Part shown: positions 8,566-18,431 of the stretch, in pieces
Layout: each line of letters opens with the position of its first letter
Numbering within the stretch: the stretch's first letter is position 1
Assembly: GCA_964242625.1 (NCBI GenBank)
Contig: CAXTAO010000001.1
Span: 310,001-374,000 of the forward strand
Reading direction: 5' to 3'
From: JASLDZ01 sp964242625
GTDB taxonomy: Bacteria; Pseudomonadota; Alphaproteobacteria; Caulobacterales; Caulobacteraceae
Length of the DNA: 64,000 nucleotides
Program-made: the position numbers and the translations under genes
Notes under the pieces: model-generated
What the model saw: only the letters and a program-made list of their open reading frames with translations
What the model was told of the DNA's origin: nothing
Database searches by the model: none

Positions 8566-9897
8566 TCAGCCGTGCACGAGGGGCTCGATCGGCGGGGTGA
8601 AGGGGTAGATCACGCCCCGGTCGCCCGGCCTCTGCGTCGGCAAGGGTGCGGTGGGCGTCGCGGGGCGGAAGATCAGCACCTCCTCGCCGCAGCGCGTCGC
8701 CAGAGCGCGGTGGCGCGCGTCCTCGACGAGGAGCCCCGGCGACACGTGCGGACGCACGCGCACGCCGCTGGCGTGGGAGCGCATGCAGATGTCGGCGGCT
8801 GGGTGCTCGACCGTGAGCGGGTCTACCACCACGAGCGTAGAGACGAGCTGACCCACCGCCAGCCCCGCCAGCACGCCTCGCCAGCCCATCACCGCCAGCG
8901 CCGCCGCGCCGAAGGGGAGGGCGGGGATCAGATAACTCGGGTCGATGGGGATCCAGAGAAAGAGCGCGAGGTGCAGGGCGGCGATGGCCGCGGCGAACAG
9001 GGCGAACGCCCCCGGCCGCCCCGCGCGCCCGGGCCGCGCCGCCGCGACCGCGCCCCGGCGGTCGAGCAAGAGCCAACCCGCGGCCGCCAGCGCGAGCGCG
9101 GGGAGCCCCAGGAACATGACGACCTTGTACGCCCATCGCGCCACGAGGCCCGCGCCGCCCTGATCGGTCGGGCGCGCGGCGTTCAGCCAGTCGAGCCGCA
9201 GGCCATGGGCGAACCAGACGGAAAGGTAGGGCAGGCCGGCGACGATGAAGGTCGCGGCCATGCAGGCGAGGAGGTGCAGTAGCGCGCGCGCGCCCGGAGC
9301 GCCGGAGCGGGCCCGCTCCAGGAGCACGAAGACGACGGCGAGCTCCGCGAGGCTGACGTAGAAGATGCGCGCGCCGGCGCTGAGACCGAGGAGGACGACG
9401 CCGCCCGCGTCCTCTCCCTCCGCCATGAGATAGAGCCCGGCGGAGAAGAGGCCGAACGCCACCATGTAGTCCATGGAGGTGGCCATAGCGATCAGCACCA
9501 CGCCGTTGGCCAGGGTCGCGGCCAGGACCAACGCGCGGTGGCGCACGCCGTACAGGGCGAGCGTTCGCCAGAAAGCGGCAAGTCCAGCCGCGGCGCAGGC
9601 CAGCACCACGAGGTTGGAGCCGAGCGAGCCCAGCGCCAGCGCGGCCAGGCCTTCCGGCAGCTCCGCCACGACCGCGCCCTGGAAGCGCGACGGCAGGTAG
9701 ACGTGCTCGGCCACCAACTGCTGCACGACGCGCACGATCGAGTAGGCGTCGTCGTCGAAGCCGTAGCCGTGGAGGACGCTCCATCCGCACCAGACGAGCG
9801 CGTAGGCCCCGACGAGCCCGGCCAGCGCCGCCTCCCAGGAGAGGCGCCCGGTCGAGGCGCTGGCGCGCAGGCGCGAGGACGAGGTGAGGACGGCCAT
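8566..9897 (-). CDS. Polytopic membrane protein, GT-C glycosyltransferase-like, function unknown
   Basis: A 443-residue protein with around nine to eleven hydrophobic segments. The first periplasmic loop starts after helix 1 with the acidic motif FDDDAYSI (near residue 49). An acidic motif at this position is where GT-C enzymes (ArnT, PMT, DUF2029-type lipid-linked sugar transferases) hold their catalytic aspartate. The C-terminus (from about residue 350) is soluble and presumably periplasmic. It converges on the DUF2807 gene (13-base gap) and is divergent from the S10 operon, so its promoter shares the 9.9-10.25 kb region. A sugar transferase is inferred; donor and acceptor are unknown. Confidence 0.55.
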   Translation of the reverse strand: MAVLTSSSRLRASASTGRLSWEAALAGLVGAYALVWCGWSVLHGYGFDDDAYSIVRVVQQLVAEHVYLPSRFQGAVVAELPEGLAALALGSLGSNLVVLACAAAGLAAFWRTLALYGVRHRALVLAATLANGVVLIAMATSMDYMVAFGLFSAGLYLMAEGEDAGGVVLLGLSAGARIFYVSLAELAVVFVLLERARSGAPGARALLHLLACMAATFIVAGLPYLSVWFAHGLRLDWLNAARPTDQGGAGLVARWAYKVVMFLGLPALALAAAGWLLLDRRGAVAAARPGRAGRPGAFALFAAAIAALHLALFLWIPIDPSYLIPALPFGAAALAVMGWRGVLAGLAVGQLVSTLVVVDPLTVEHPAADICMRSHASGVRVRPHVSPGLLVEDARHRALATRCGEEVLIFRPATPTAPLPTQRPGDRGVIYPFTPPIEPLVHG

Positions 9898-9970
9898 GTC
9901 GGCTCCGTGGGCGACGACCCCAGGCTTAGCGGCGAAGCTCGACCAAGCGCTTAACGCGGCCTCCTCAGGG

Positions 9971-9999
9971 TTGACGCGCCGGGGTGCGGCGCATACACA
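9971..9999 (+). promoter_or_regulatory. Candidate sigma-70 promoter of the S10 operon
   Basis: TTGACG (9971-9976) is followed after 17 bases by TACACA (9994-9999). The -35 matches the alphaproteobacterial consensus; the -10 is weak. It would give rpsJ a leader of about 245 bases. The 357-base gap 9898-10254 holds no convincing gene. Besides this promoter it contains a GCGCCC/GGGCGC hairpin at 10060-10077. The long leader leaves room for L4-type autoregulation, which I cannot demonstrate. Confidence 0.5.
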
Positions 10000-10254
10000 C
10001 CCGCTCTCCGTTGAATCGGCTGTGGCGTGAGAGCGCCAGACGCGGTTCGCAAAACACGGGCGCCCGTCACAGGGCGCGGGCCGGGCGGCGCAAGCCGCGT
10101 CGGCGCTTTCCGTTTGCGATTACCGCGTTCGTGGCCGGCTCCCCGGAGTGGTGCTGCGTTCGAGGCGTGTCGGGGCTTTGCCGCCCCAGGTCTTTGAACT
10201 GTTCACGCGTGGGTTCGCCGGCGACGGCGGTCTCGACGGAATTTTGAGAGCGAC

Positions 10255-10563
10255 ATGGATCGTCAGAACATCCGCATCCGGCTCAAGGCCTTCGATCACC
10301 GGGTGCTGGATCACTCCACCCGCGAGATCGTGCAGACCGCCAAGCGCACGGGCGCGACGGTGCGCGGGCCGATCCCGCTGCCCACGCTGATCGAGCGCTT
10401 CACCGTCAACCGCTCGCCCCACGTCGACAAGAAGAGCCGTGAACAGTTCGAAATCCGCACCCACAAGCGCGTGCTGGACATCGTCGATCCGACCCCGCAG
10501 ACCGTCGATGCGCTGATGAAGCTCGACCTGTCGGCCGGCGTCGACGTCGAGATCAAGATCTAA
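10255..10563 (+). CDS. rpsJ: 30S ribosomal protein S10
   Basis: A 102-residue S10, a component of the 30S head that also acts as NusE in transcription antitermination. The conserved segments FDHRVLDHSTREIVQTAK and the SPHVDKKSREQFEIRTHKR loop are intact. GAATTTTGAGAG precedes the ATG at 10255. It is the first gene of a 15-kb run of ribosomal protein genes in canonical order. The usual upstream neighbours rpsL, rpsG and fusA are missing here. Confidence 0.97.
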   Translation: MDRQNIRIRLKAFDHRVLDHSTREIVQTAKRTGATVRGPIPLPTLIERFTVNRSPHVDKKSREQFEIRTHKRVLDIVDPTPQTVDALMKLDLSAGVDVEIKI

Positions 10564-10577
10564 GAGCGCGACGCACC

Positions 10578-11339
10578 ATGCCTCAACACGCACACGTCCG
10601 CACCGGCGTCCTCGCCAAGAAGCTCGGCATGACGCGCTTTTTCGACGACGCGGGCCAGCACGTCCCCGTGACCGTGCTCAGCCTCGAGGGCTGCCAGGTC
10701 ACTGGCCACCGCACCGCCGACCGCGACGGCTATGTCGCCCTGCAGCTCGGCGCCGGCACGAAGAAGGCCAAGAACACCGCCCATCCGCTGCGCGCCCAGT
10801 TCGCCAAGGCGCAGGTCGAGCCCAAGGCGCACGTCACCGAGTTCCGCGTGTCGGGCGAAGACATGCTGCTCGAGCTCGGAGCCGAGATCTCGGCGGACCA
10901 CTTCCTCCCCGGCCAGAAGGTCGACGTGCAGGGCACGACGATCGGCAAGGGCTTCGCCGGCGGCATGAAGCGCTGGAACTTCGGCGGTCTGCGCGCCACC
11001 CACGGCGTGTCGCTCTCCCATCGTTCGCTCGGCTCCACCGGCCAGCGACAGGACCCGGGCAAGACCTTCAAGGGCAAGAAGATGGGCGGTCACCTCGGTG
11101 TCGAGACCGTCACCACCCAGAACCTCACCGTGTTCCGCGTCGACGCCGAGCGCGGGCTGATCATGATCCGCGGCGCTGTGCCCGGCTCCGAGGGCTCCTA
11201 CGTCAAGGTGTCGGATGCGGTGAAGAAGACCGCGCCGGAGGGGCTTCCCGTGCCTGGCGGCGTGCGCAAGGTCGGGGCTGAGGCCGCGGCCGACGTCGCG
11301 CCCGCGAGCGAAACCACCAACGAAGGGGGCGAGGCGTGA
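10578..11339 (+). CDS. rplC: 50S ribosomal protein L3
   Basis: An early-assembly 50S protein near the peptidyl transferase centre. It opens with LAKKLGMTRFFDDAG. The long loop GFAGGMKRWNFGG...GSTGQRQDPGKTFKGKKMGGH includes the glutamine that PrmB-type enzymes methylate. At 253 residues it exceeds the E. coli protein (209) because of an Ala/Glu-rich C-terminal tail (about 220-253). Its stop codon overlaps the GTG start of rplD (GTGA), implying translational coupling. Confidence 0.97.
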   Translation: MPQHAHVRTGVLAKKLGMTRFFDDAGQHVPVTVLSLEGCQVTGHRTADRDGYVALQLGAGTKKAKNTAHPLRAQFAKAQVEPKAHVTEFRVSGEDMLLELGAEISADHFLPGQKVDVQGTTIGKGFAGGMKRWNFGGLRATHGVSLSHRSLGSTGQRQDPGKTFKGKKMGGHLGVETVTTQNLTVFRVDAERGLIMIRGAVPGSEGSYVKVSDAVKKTAPEGLPVPGGVRKVGAEAAADVAPASETTNEGGEA

Positions 11340-11992
11340 AGCTCAACGTCACCACGCTCGACGCGGCCTCCGCCGGCGAGATCGAACTCGACGACGCGAT
11401 CTTCGGCCTGACCGAGATCCGCGGCGACATCCTGCAGCGTTGCGTGACCTGGCAGCTCGCCAAGCGCCGCGCCGGCACCCACAAGATCAAGACGCGCAAC
11501 GAAGTCGCCCGCACGGGCAAGAAGATGTACAAGCAGAAAGGCACCGGCGGCGCCCGCCACGGTTCGCGCAAGGCGGCCCAGTTCGTCGGCGGCGCCAAGA
11601 CGCACGGCCCGGTGAACCGCTCGCACGAGGTTTCGCTGCCCAAGAAGGTGCGTGCGCTTGCGCTGCGCCACGCGCTCTCCTCCAAGGCGCTCGCGGGGTC
11701 GATCGTCGTGCTGGACGTGGCGACCGTGGCCGAGCCCAAGACCGCGGCGCTGCGCACCCGCTTCGAGAAGCTGGGGCTCAAGAACGCGCTCGTGATCGCC
11801 GGCCCCGAGGTCGACGCCAACCTGAAGCTCGCCGCCCGCAACATCCCGCTGGTCGACGTGCTGCCCAACGCCGGCCTCAACGTCTACGACGTGCTGCGCC
11901 GCGACACGCTGGTGCTGACCCGCGCGGCGGTGGAGGCGATCTCGCTGCGATTCGCCGACGAGGCGCGCGCGCCTGAGCAGGAGGCCGCGTGA
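11336..11992 (+). CDS. rplD: 50S ribosomal protein L4
   Basis: Lines the peptide exit tunnel. In gammaproteobacteria it also represses its own operon; whether that holds here is unknown. The loop GKKMYKQKGTGGARHGS (near residue 60) that reaches into the tunnel is conserved. The GTG at 11336 overlaps the rplC stop, and the TGA at the end overlaps the ATG of rplW. The 218-residue length is normal. Confidence 0.97.
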   Translation: MKLNVTTLDAASAGEIELDDAIFGLTEIRGDILQRCVTWQLAKRRAGTHKIKTRNEVARTGKKMYKQKGTGGARHGSRKAAQFVGGAKTHGPVNRSHEVSLPKKVRALALRHALSSKALAGSIVVLDVATVAEPKTAALRTRFEKLGLKNALVIAGPEVDANLKLAARNIPLVDVLPNAGLNVYDVLRRDTLVLTRAAVEAISLRFADEARAPEQEAA

Positions 11993-12291
11993 TGGCCAAC
12001 CCCACCGCCCGCCACTACGACGTGATCCTCTCGCCCCACATCACCGAGAAGGCGACCGTGCTCTCCGAGCAGAACAAGGTCGTCTTTCAGGTCGCCAAGG
12101 ACGCCAGCAAGGACGAGATCGCCACCGCGGTCGAGTCGCTGTTCAACGTCCAGGTGGTCAAGGTCAACACCCTGATCCAGGAAGGCAAGACCAAGCGCTT
12201 CCGCGGGATCAAGGGCCGCCGCGCCGACGTGAAGAAGGCGATCGTGACGCTGGTCGAAGGCCAGTCCATCGACGTGACGACGGGTCTCTGA
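11992..12291 (+). CDS. rplW: 50S ribosomal protein L23
   Basis: Sits at the tunnel exit, where trigger factor and SRP dock. The product is 99 residues from ATG 11992 (MANPTARHYDVILSPHITEK). An adjacent in-frame GTG at 11989 would add only one residue. The basic loop KTKRFRGIKGRRADVKKA is conserved. The start codon overlaps the rplD stop (TGATG). Confidence 0.96.
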   Translation: MANPTARHYDVILSPHITEKATVLSEQNKVVFQVAKDASKDEIATAVESLFNVQVVKVNTLIQEGKTKRFRGIKGRRADVKKAIVTLVEGQSIDVTTGL

Positions 12292-12295
12292 CGCC

Positions 12296-13134
<839 letters not shown>

Positions 13135-13135
<1 letters not shown>

Positions 13136-13413
13136 TGACACGCTCCATCTGGAAGGGCCCGTTCGTCGACGGGTACCTGCTCGACAAGGCCGACGCCGCC
13201 CAGTCATCCGGGCGCAAGGACGTGATCAAGACCTGGTCGCGCCGCTCCACCATCATGCCCAACTTCGTCGGCCTCACTTTCGGCGTCTACAACGGCCAGA
13301 AGCACGTGCCGGTGATGGTGTCGGAAGACATGGTGGGCATGAAGCTCGGCGAGTTCTCTCCCACGCGCACCTTCTACGGCCACGCGGCCGACAAGAAGGC
13401 GAAGAGGAAGTAA
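13135..13413 (+). CDS. rpsS: 30S ribosomal protein S19
   Basis: A 30S head protein that contacts S13 and the A-site tRNA. The product is 92 residues, MTRSIWKGPFVDGYLL...SRRSTIMPNFVG...GHAADKKAKRK. The frame is open upstream into rplB, but homology begins at the ATG overlapping the rplB stop (TGATG at 13135). Confidence 0.97.
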
Positions 13414-13414
13414 C

Positions 13415-13803
13415 ATGGCCAAGCAATCCAAGGGGCGTCGCGTCGACGCGGCCTCGGCGATGGCCAAGGTCGTCAACCTGCGCATCTCGCCGCGCAAGCT
13501 GGGCCTCGTCGCCCAGTCGATCCGCGGCCTGCCGGTGCAGCGCGCGCTGAACGAGCTCGAGTTCTCGCGCAAGCGCATCGCCGGCGATGTGCGCAAGGCG
13601 CTCTATTCGGCGATCTCCAACGCCGAGAACAACCACAACCTCGACATCGACAGCCTGGTCGTGTCGGAGGCGTACGTGGGCAAGAACCTGATGATGAAGC
13701 GCTTCTCGGCCCGCGCACGCGGCCGGGCTTCGCGCATCGAGAAGCCGTTCAGCGAGATCACCGTCGTGGTTCGTGAGCTTGGCCAAGAGTCGGAGGCCGC
13801 CTG

Positions 13804-13804
<1 letters not shown>
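13415..13804 (+). CDS. rplV: 50S ribosomal protein L22
   Basis: Its extended beta-hairpin lines the exit tunnel opposite L4; macrolide-resistance changes map there in other bacteria. The 129-residue sequence has the conserved NLRISPRKLGLVAQSIRG start and an intact hairpin MKRFSARARGRASRIEKP. Its stop overlaps the rpsC start. Confidence 0.97.
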
Positions 13805-14571
<767 letters not shown>

Positions 14572-14586
14572 GGAGCATAGAGGACC

Positions 14587-15033
14587 ATGCTTCTTCCCAA
14601 GAAGACCAAGTACCGCAAGCAGTTCAAGGGGCGCATCCATGGCGCCACCAAGGGCGGCTCCGCGCTGAACTTCGGCTCCTACGGCCTCAAGGCCCAGGAA
14701 CCCGAGCGCATCACCGCGCGCCAGATCGAGGCTTGCCGCCGCGCGATCACCCGCGAGATGAAGCGTCAGGGCCGCGTCTGGATCCGCATCTTCCCGGACC
14801 TGCCGGTCACCGACAAGCCCGCCGAAGTCCGCATGGGCAAGGGCAAGGGCGCCGTCGAGTACTGGGCCGCGCGCGTCGCCCCCGGCCGCATCATGTTCGA
14901 GATCGACGGCGTGCCGGACGACGTGGCGCGTCAGGCGCTGGCGCTCGGCGCGGCCAAGCTCCCGATCCGCACCAAGGTGGTCACCCGCCTCGACGCCGGG
15001 ATCGTCGTCGACAACGTGGCGGAGGCCGCCTGA
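14587..15033 (+). CDS. rplP: 50S ribosomal protein L16
   Basis: Organises the A-site region of the 50S subunit and is needed for late assembly. Standard features are PKKTKYRKQFKGR at the N-terminus and RMGKGKGAVEYWAARVAPG in the middle. At 148 residues it is slightly longer than the E. coli protein because of a short C-terminal tail. AGGAGCATAGAGG lies upstream; the stop overlaps rpmC. Confidence 0.97.
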   Translation: MLLPKKTKYRKQFKGRIHGATKGGSALNFGSYGLKAQEPERITARQIEACRRAITREMKRQGRVWIRIFPDLPVTDKPAEVRMGKGKGAVEYWAARVAPGRIMFEIDGVPDDVARQALALGAAKLPIRTKVVTRLDAGIVVDNVAEAA

Positions 15034-15227
15034 TGAAGATCGACGACGTGCGGGGCCTCACCCCCGACCAGCTGACCGAGAACCTGCTGAACCTCAAGAA
15101 GGAGCAGTTCAACCTGCGCTTCCAGCAGGCGACGGGTCAGATGGAGAAGACCCACCGTTCCAACCTCGTCCGCAAGGACATCGCCCGCATCAAGACCGTC
15201 ATGCGCAACAAGTCTGCGCAGGGCTGA
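15033..15227 (+). CDS. rpmC: 50S ribosomal protein L29
   Basis: A two-helix protein at the tunnel exit, next to L23. The product is 64 residues from ATG 15033 (MKIDDVRGLTPDQL), which overlaps the rplP stop (TGATG). The motif LKKEQFNLRFQQATGQ and the C-terminal RKDIARIKTV helix are typical. Confidence 0.95.
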   Translation: MKIDDVRGLTPDQLTENLLNLKKEQFNLRFQQATGQMEKTHRSNLVRKDIARIKTVMRNKSAQG

Positions 15228-15237
15228 GGAGAGACCT

Positions 15238-15489
15238 ATGCCCAAGCGAATCCTTGAAGGCGTGGTCGTTTCCGACAAGGGCGACAAGACCGTGGTCGTG
15301 CTCGTCGAGCGCACGTTCCAGCATCCGGTGATGAAGAAGCCGGTGCGGCGGTCGAAGAAGTACCACGCTCATGACGAGGGCAACACCTACCGTGCCGGCG
15401 AGCTCGCCCGCATCGTGGAGTGCGCGCCGAAGTCGAAGACGAAGACCTGGGAAGTGCTGCCCAAGGGCGGCGACCAGGCCTCCGCGTAA
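15238..15489 (+). CDS. rpsQ: 30S ribosomal protein S17
   Basis: A primary 16S rRNA-binding protein with an OB fold. The 83-residue product has the conserved GVVVSDKGDKTVVVLVER core and the KKYHAHDEGN segment. GAGGAGAG precedes the ATG at 15238. Confidence 0.96.
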   Translation: MPKRILEGVVVSDKGDKTVVVLVERTFQHPVMKKPVRRSKKYHAHDEGNTYRAGELARIVECAPKSKTKTWEVLPKGGDQASA

Positions 15490-15511
15490 GTTGATTAGGA
15501 AGGTCTGACAG

Positions 15512-15880
15512 ATGATCCAGATGCAGACTAACCTGGACGTGGCCGATAATTCGGGCGCGCGCCGGGTCATGTGCATCAAGGTGCTCGGTGGAGCCGGGCG
15601 CCGGTATGCCGCGGTGGGCGATGTGATCGTCGCCTCCGTCAAGGAAGCCATCCCGCGCGGCCGCGTGAAGAAAGGCGACGTCGTGCGCTGCATCGTGGTG
15701 CGCACCGCCAAGGACATCGCGCGTCGCGACGGCTCGACCATCCGCTTCGACAAGTCGGCGGCGGTGATCGTGAACAAGCAGAACGAGCCGGTCGGCACCC
15801 GCATCTTCGGGCCCGTGCCGCGCGAGCTGCGCGCCAAGAACCACATGAAGATCATCAGCCTGGCCCCGGAGGTGATCTGA
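15512..15880 (+). CDS. rplN: 50S ribosomal protein L14
   Basis: Forms intersubunit bridge B8 with 16S rRNA and is the binding site of ribosome silencing factor. Exactly 122 residues, with MIQMQTNLDVADNSGARR at the start and the GPVPRELRAKNHMKI segment near the end. AGGAAGG precedes the start. The stop overlaps the rplX ATG. Confidence 0.97.
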   Translation: MIQMQTNLDVADNSGARRVMCIKVLGGAGRRYAAVGDVIVASVKEAIPRGRVKKGDVVRCIVVRTAKDIARRDGSTIRFDKSAAVIVNKQNEPVGTRIFGPVPRELRAKNHMKIISLAPEVI

Positions 15881-16194
15881 TGGCCGCCAAAATCAAGAAG
15901 GGCGACCGCGTCGTGCTCCTCACCGGGCGCGACAAGGGCCGCCAGGGCCAGGTGCTCAAGGTGATGCCCAAGGACGAGCGCTTGGTGGTTGAAGGCCTAA
16001 ACATGGTCCAGCGCCACACCAAGCCGAGCCAGGGCGACCCCCAGGGCGGCATCAAGAACAAGGAAGCGTCGGTGCACGTGTCCAACGTGGCCATCGTCGA
16101 CTCCCAGGGCGCGCCCACCCGCGTCGGCTTCCGCACGGAAGGCGACAAGAAGGTGCGCTTCGCCAAGACCACGGGTGAGACGATCAATGGTTGA
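15880..16194 (+). CDS. rplX: 50S ribosomal protein L24
   Basis: An assembly-initiating 50S protein with a KOW motif (KGDRVVLLTGRDKGRQGQVL, near residues 7-26). The 104-residue chain begins at the ATG overlapping the rplN stop. Its 3' end overlaps the start of rplE by eight bases. Confidence 0.96.
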   Translation: MAAKIKKGDRVVLLTGRDKGRQGQVLKVMPKDERLVVEGLNMVQRHTKPSQGDPQGGIKNKEASVHVSNVAIVDSQGAPTRVGFRTEGDKKVRFAKTTGETING

Positions 16195-16762
16195 CGTGAA
16201 CACCACGACCGAAGAGCGGTACGTTCCCCGCCTCAAGACCGAGTACCAGGACCGCATCCGGGGCGTTCTGCGCGAGCAGTTCGGCTACACCAACGAGATG
16301 CAGGTGCCCAAGCTCGACAAGATCGTGATCAACATGGGCGTCGGCGAAGCGGTCAACGACTCGAAGAAGGTGGCCGCGGCGGTGAAGGACTTGACCGCGA
16401 TCGCCGGCCAGAAGCCCGTGACCACCCGCGCCCGCAGGTCCGTCGCTCAGTTCAAGCTGCGCGAGGGGATGGTGATCGGGGCCAAGGTCACGCTGCGCAA
16501 GGAGCGGATGTACGAGTTCCTCGACCGGCTGGTGACTATCGCCCTGCCGCGGGTGAAGGACTTCCGCGGCCTGAACGGCAAGAGCTTCGACGGGCGGGGC
16601 AATTACGCCATGGGGCTCAAGGAGCACATCGTGTTCCCCGAGATCAACTACGACCAGATCGATCAGATGTGGGGCATGGACATCGTCGTCTGCACCACGG
16701 CCAAGAGCGACGCGGAAGCCAAGGCGCTTCTGAAAGAGCTCCAGTTCCCGTTCGTGAACTGA
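16187..16762 (+). CDS. rplE: 50S ribosomal protein L5
   Basis: Binds 5S rRNA with L18 and contacts the P-site tRNA. The 191-residue product carries KLDKIVINMGVGEAVNDSKK and the RGNYAMGLKEHIVFPEI segment. I chose ATG 16187 (MVDVNTTTEERYVPRL), which overlaps the rplX stop; an in-frame ATG 12 bases upstream is possible but less usual. Confidence 0.95.
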   Translation: MVDVNTTTEERYVPRLKTEYQDRIRGVLREQFGYTNEMQVPKLDKIVINMGVGEAVNDSKKVAAAVKDLTAIAGQKPVTTRARRSVAQFKLREGMVIGAKVTLRKERMYEFLDRLVTIALPRVKDFRGLNGKSFDGRGNYAMGLKEHIVFPEINYDQIDQMWGMDIVVCTTAKSDAEAKALLKELQFPFVN

Positions 16763-16780
16763 GCGGGAAAGGACCACACC

Positions 16781-17086
16781 ATGGCTAAGAAGTCCGCGGT
16801 CAACCGCAACAAGATGGTCGCCCGTCTCGTCAAGCAGTACGCCGAGAAGCGCGAGGAGCTGAAGGCGATCGCCAACGACGACACCCGTCCTCTCGAGGAC
16901 CGGTTCGACGCGCGCCTGCGTCTCGCCGAGCTGCCGCGCAACTCGTCGCCGGTGCGCTATCGCAACCGCTGCGACGTGACGGGCCGCCCGCGCGCGGTCT
17001 ACCGCAAGTTCCACATGAGCCGTATCGCTCTGCGTGACCTGGGTTCGGCCGGCCAGGTGCCCGGCCTCGTCAAGTCGAGCTGGTGA
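16781..17086 (+). CDS. rpsN: 30S ribosomal protein S14 (zinc-free type)
   Basis: A 30S head protein. The 101-residue length and absence of CxxC pairs mark the long, zinc-independent form. The conserved end RNRCDVTGRPRAVYRKFHMS...SSW is intact. GGGAAAGGA lies upstream of the ATG at 16781. Confidence 0.96.
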   Translation: MAKKSAVNRNKMVARLVKQYAEKREELKAIANDDTRPLEDRFDARLRLAELPRNSSPVRYRNRCDVTGRPRAVYRKFHMSRIALRDLGSAGQVPGLVKSSW

Positions 17087-17099
17087 GGGGAGGGGAGCA

Positions 17100-17498
17100 A
17101 TGTCCTTCAACGACCCCCTGAGCGACATGGTCGCGCGCATCAAGAACGCCGCCGAGCGCAAGCGCTCGTCGGTGCGCACCCCCGCCTCCACCCTGCGCCG
17201 CCGCGTGCTCGACGTCTTGCAGGACGAGGGCTACATCCGCGGCTACGCCCTGATCGAACGCGAGGGCGACCACCCCGAGTTCGAGATCGAGCTGAAGTAC
17301 TACGACGGCCAGCCCGTCATCGCCGAGATCAGCCGCGTGTCCACGCCCGGCCGCCGGGTCTACTCGTCCATCAAGGACCTGAAGCCCGTGCGCAACGGCC
17401 TGGGCATCTCCATCCTGTCCACGCCCAAGGGCGTGATGAGCGACACCGCCGCCCGCGCCGAGAACGTCGGCGGCGAAGTCCTCTGCCGGGTTTACTGA
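17100..17498 (+). CDS. rpsH: 30S ribosomal protein S8
   Basis: Binds the central domain of 16S rRNA and, in E. coli, represses the spc operon. The product is 132 residues from ATG 17100 (MSFNDPLSDMVARIKNA), directly preceded by GAGGGGAGGGGAGCA. The C-terminal signature GISILSTPKGVMSDTAAR is present. Confidence 0.97.
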   Translation: MSFNDPLSDMVARIKNAAERKRSSVRTPASTLRRRVLDVLQDEGYIRGYALIEREGDHPEFEIELKYYDGQPVIAEISRVSTPGRRVYSSIKDLKPVRNGLGISILSTPKGVMSDTAARAENVGGEVLCRVY

Positions 17499-17505
17499 GG
17501 CCGTC

Positions 17506-18054
17506 ATGCCCAACGCAGGAAACAGCCGGATCGGCAAGCAGCCGATCGCCGTCGTCGGGGGCGTCGTCGCGACGATCTCCGGCCAGGAGGTGCAGGTGCG
17601 CGGGCCCAAGGGCCAGCTCGCCTTCACCGTGCCCGCCGAGATCGAGGTCACCCAGGCCGACGGCCAGCTGACCCTCGCGCCCCGCGAGCAGAGCCAGCGC
17701 GCCAACGCGATGTGGGGCCTCTCCCGCACGCTCGTGAACAACATGGTCGTGGGCGTCACCCAGGGCTATGAGGAGACGCTGGAGCTCGTGGGCGTGGGCT
17801 ATCGCGCCGCGCTCAAGGGCCGTGCGCTGTCGCTCTCCCTGGGCTTCAGCCACGACGTGGACGTCGCCCCGCCCGAGGGCGTCACCTTCGCCGTGCCCCG
17901 GCCGGTGGAGATCAAGATCTCGGGCGTCGACAAGCAGGCCGTGGGCGAGATCGCCGCCAAGATCCGGCGCATCCGTCCGCCCGAGCCGTACAAGGGCAAG
18001 GGCGTGCGCTACCAAGGCGAGAAGGTCCGCCGCAAGGAAGGCAAGAAGAAGTAA
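17506..18054 (+). CDS. rplF: 50S ribosomal protein L6
   Basis: Located near the sarcin-ricin loop and the factor-binding site. It shows the two repeated L6 domains and the C-terminal signature IRPPEPYKGKGVRYQGEKVR. 182 residues. It begins seven bases after rpsH. Confidence 0.97.
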   Translation: MPNAGNSRIGKQPIAVVGGVVATISGQEVQVRGPKGQLAFTVPAEIEVTQADGQLTLAPREQSQRANAMWGLSRTLVNNMVVGVTQGYEETLELVGVGYRAALKGRALSLSLGFSHDVDVAPPEGVTFAVPRPVEIKISGVDKQAVGEIAAKIRRIRPPEPYKGKGVRYQGEKVRRKEGKKK

Positions 18055-18057
18055 GCC

Positions 18058-18420
18058 ATGGCGCTCACCCCCCGCCAATCCCACGCGCGCCGCGCGCAAC
18101 GCAACCGCACCCGCCTGCGCGAGGTCGGCGCCGGCCGCGCTCGCCTGTCGGTGTACCGCTCCGACAAGCACATCTCCGCCCAGGTGATCGACGACGCCCG
18201 CGGCGTCACGGTCGCCGCCGCCTCTTCGCTCGAGGCGCTGGAGGGCGCGCGCGCCAAGGGCTCCAACAAGGAGGCCGCCGAGGCGGTGGGCCGGCGTCTG
18301 GCCGAGCGCGCCAAGGCCGCGGGCGTCACCGACGTCGTGTTCGACCGCGGCGGCTTCGTCTTCCACGGCCGCGTCAAGGCGCTGGCGGACGCCGCGCGCG
18401 ACGCCGGCCTGAACTTCTGA
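18058..18420 (+). CDS. rplR: 50S ribosomal protein L18
   Basis: A 5S rRNA-binding protein of the central protuberance. The 120-residue chain has the basic N-terminus and the core RLSVYRSDKHISAQVIDD. It ends in the usual GRVKALADAARDAGLNF. It starts three bases after rplF. Confidence 0.96.
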   Translation: MALTPRQSHARRAQRNRTRLREVGAGRARLSVYRSDKHISAQVIDDARGVTVAAASSLEALEGARAKGSNKEAAEAVGRRLAERAKAAGVTDVVFDRGGFVFHGRVKALADAARDAGLNF

Positions 18421-18431
18421 GGTAATCGAGC

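Noticed and set aside
7781..9790. 669-codon minus-strand ORF across the DUF2807 and GT-C-like genes
   Set aside because: Overlaps both supported genes in other frames; Arg/Pro-rich, no motif.
9984..10247. 87-codon ORF upstream of rpsJ
   Set aside because: No ribosome-binding site, Arg/Ser/Cys-rich translation, and it fills the leader of the S10 operon next to a promoter.
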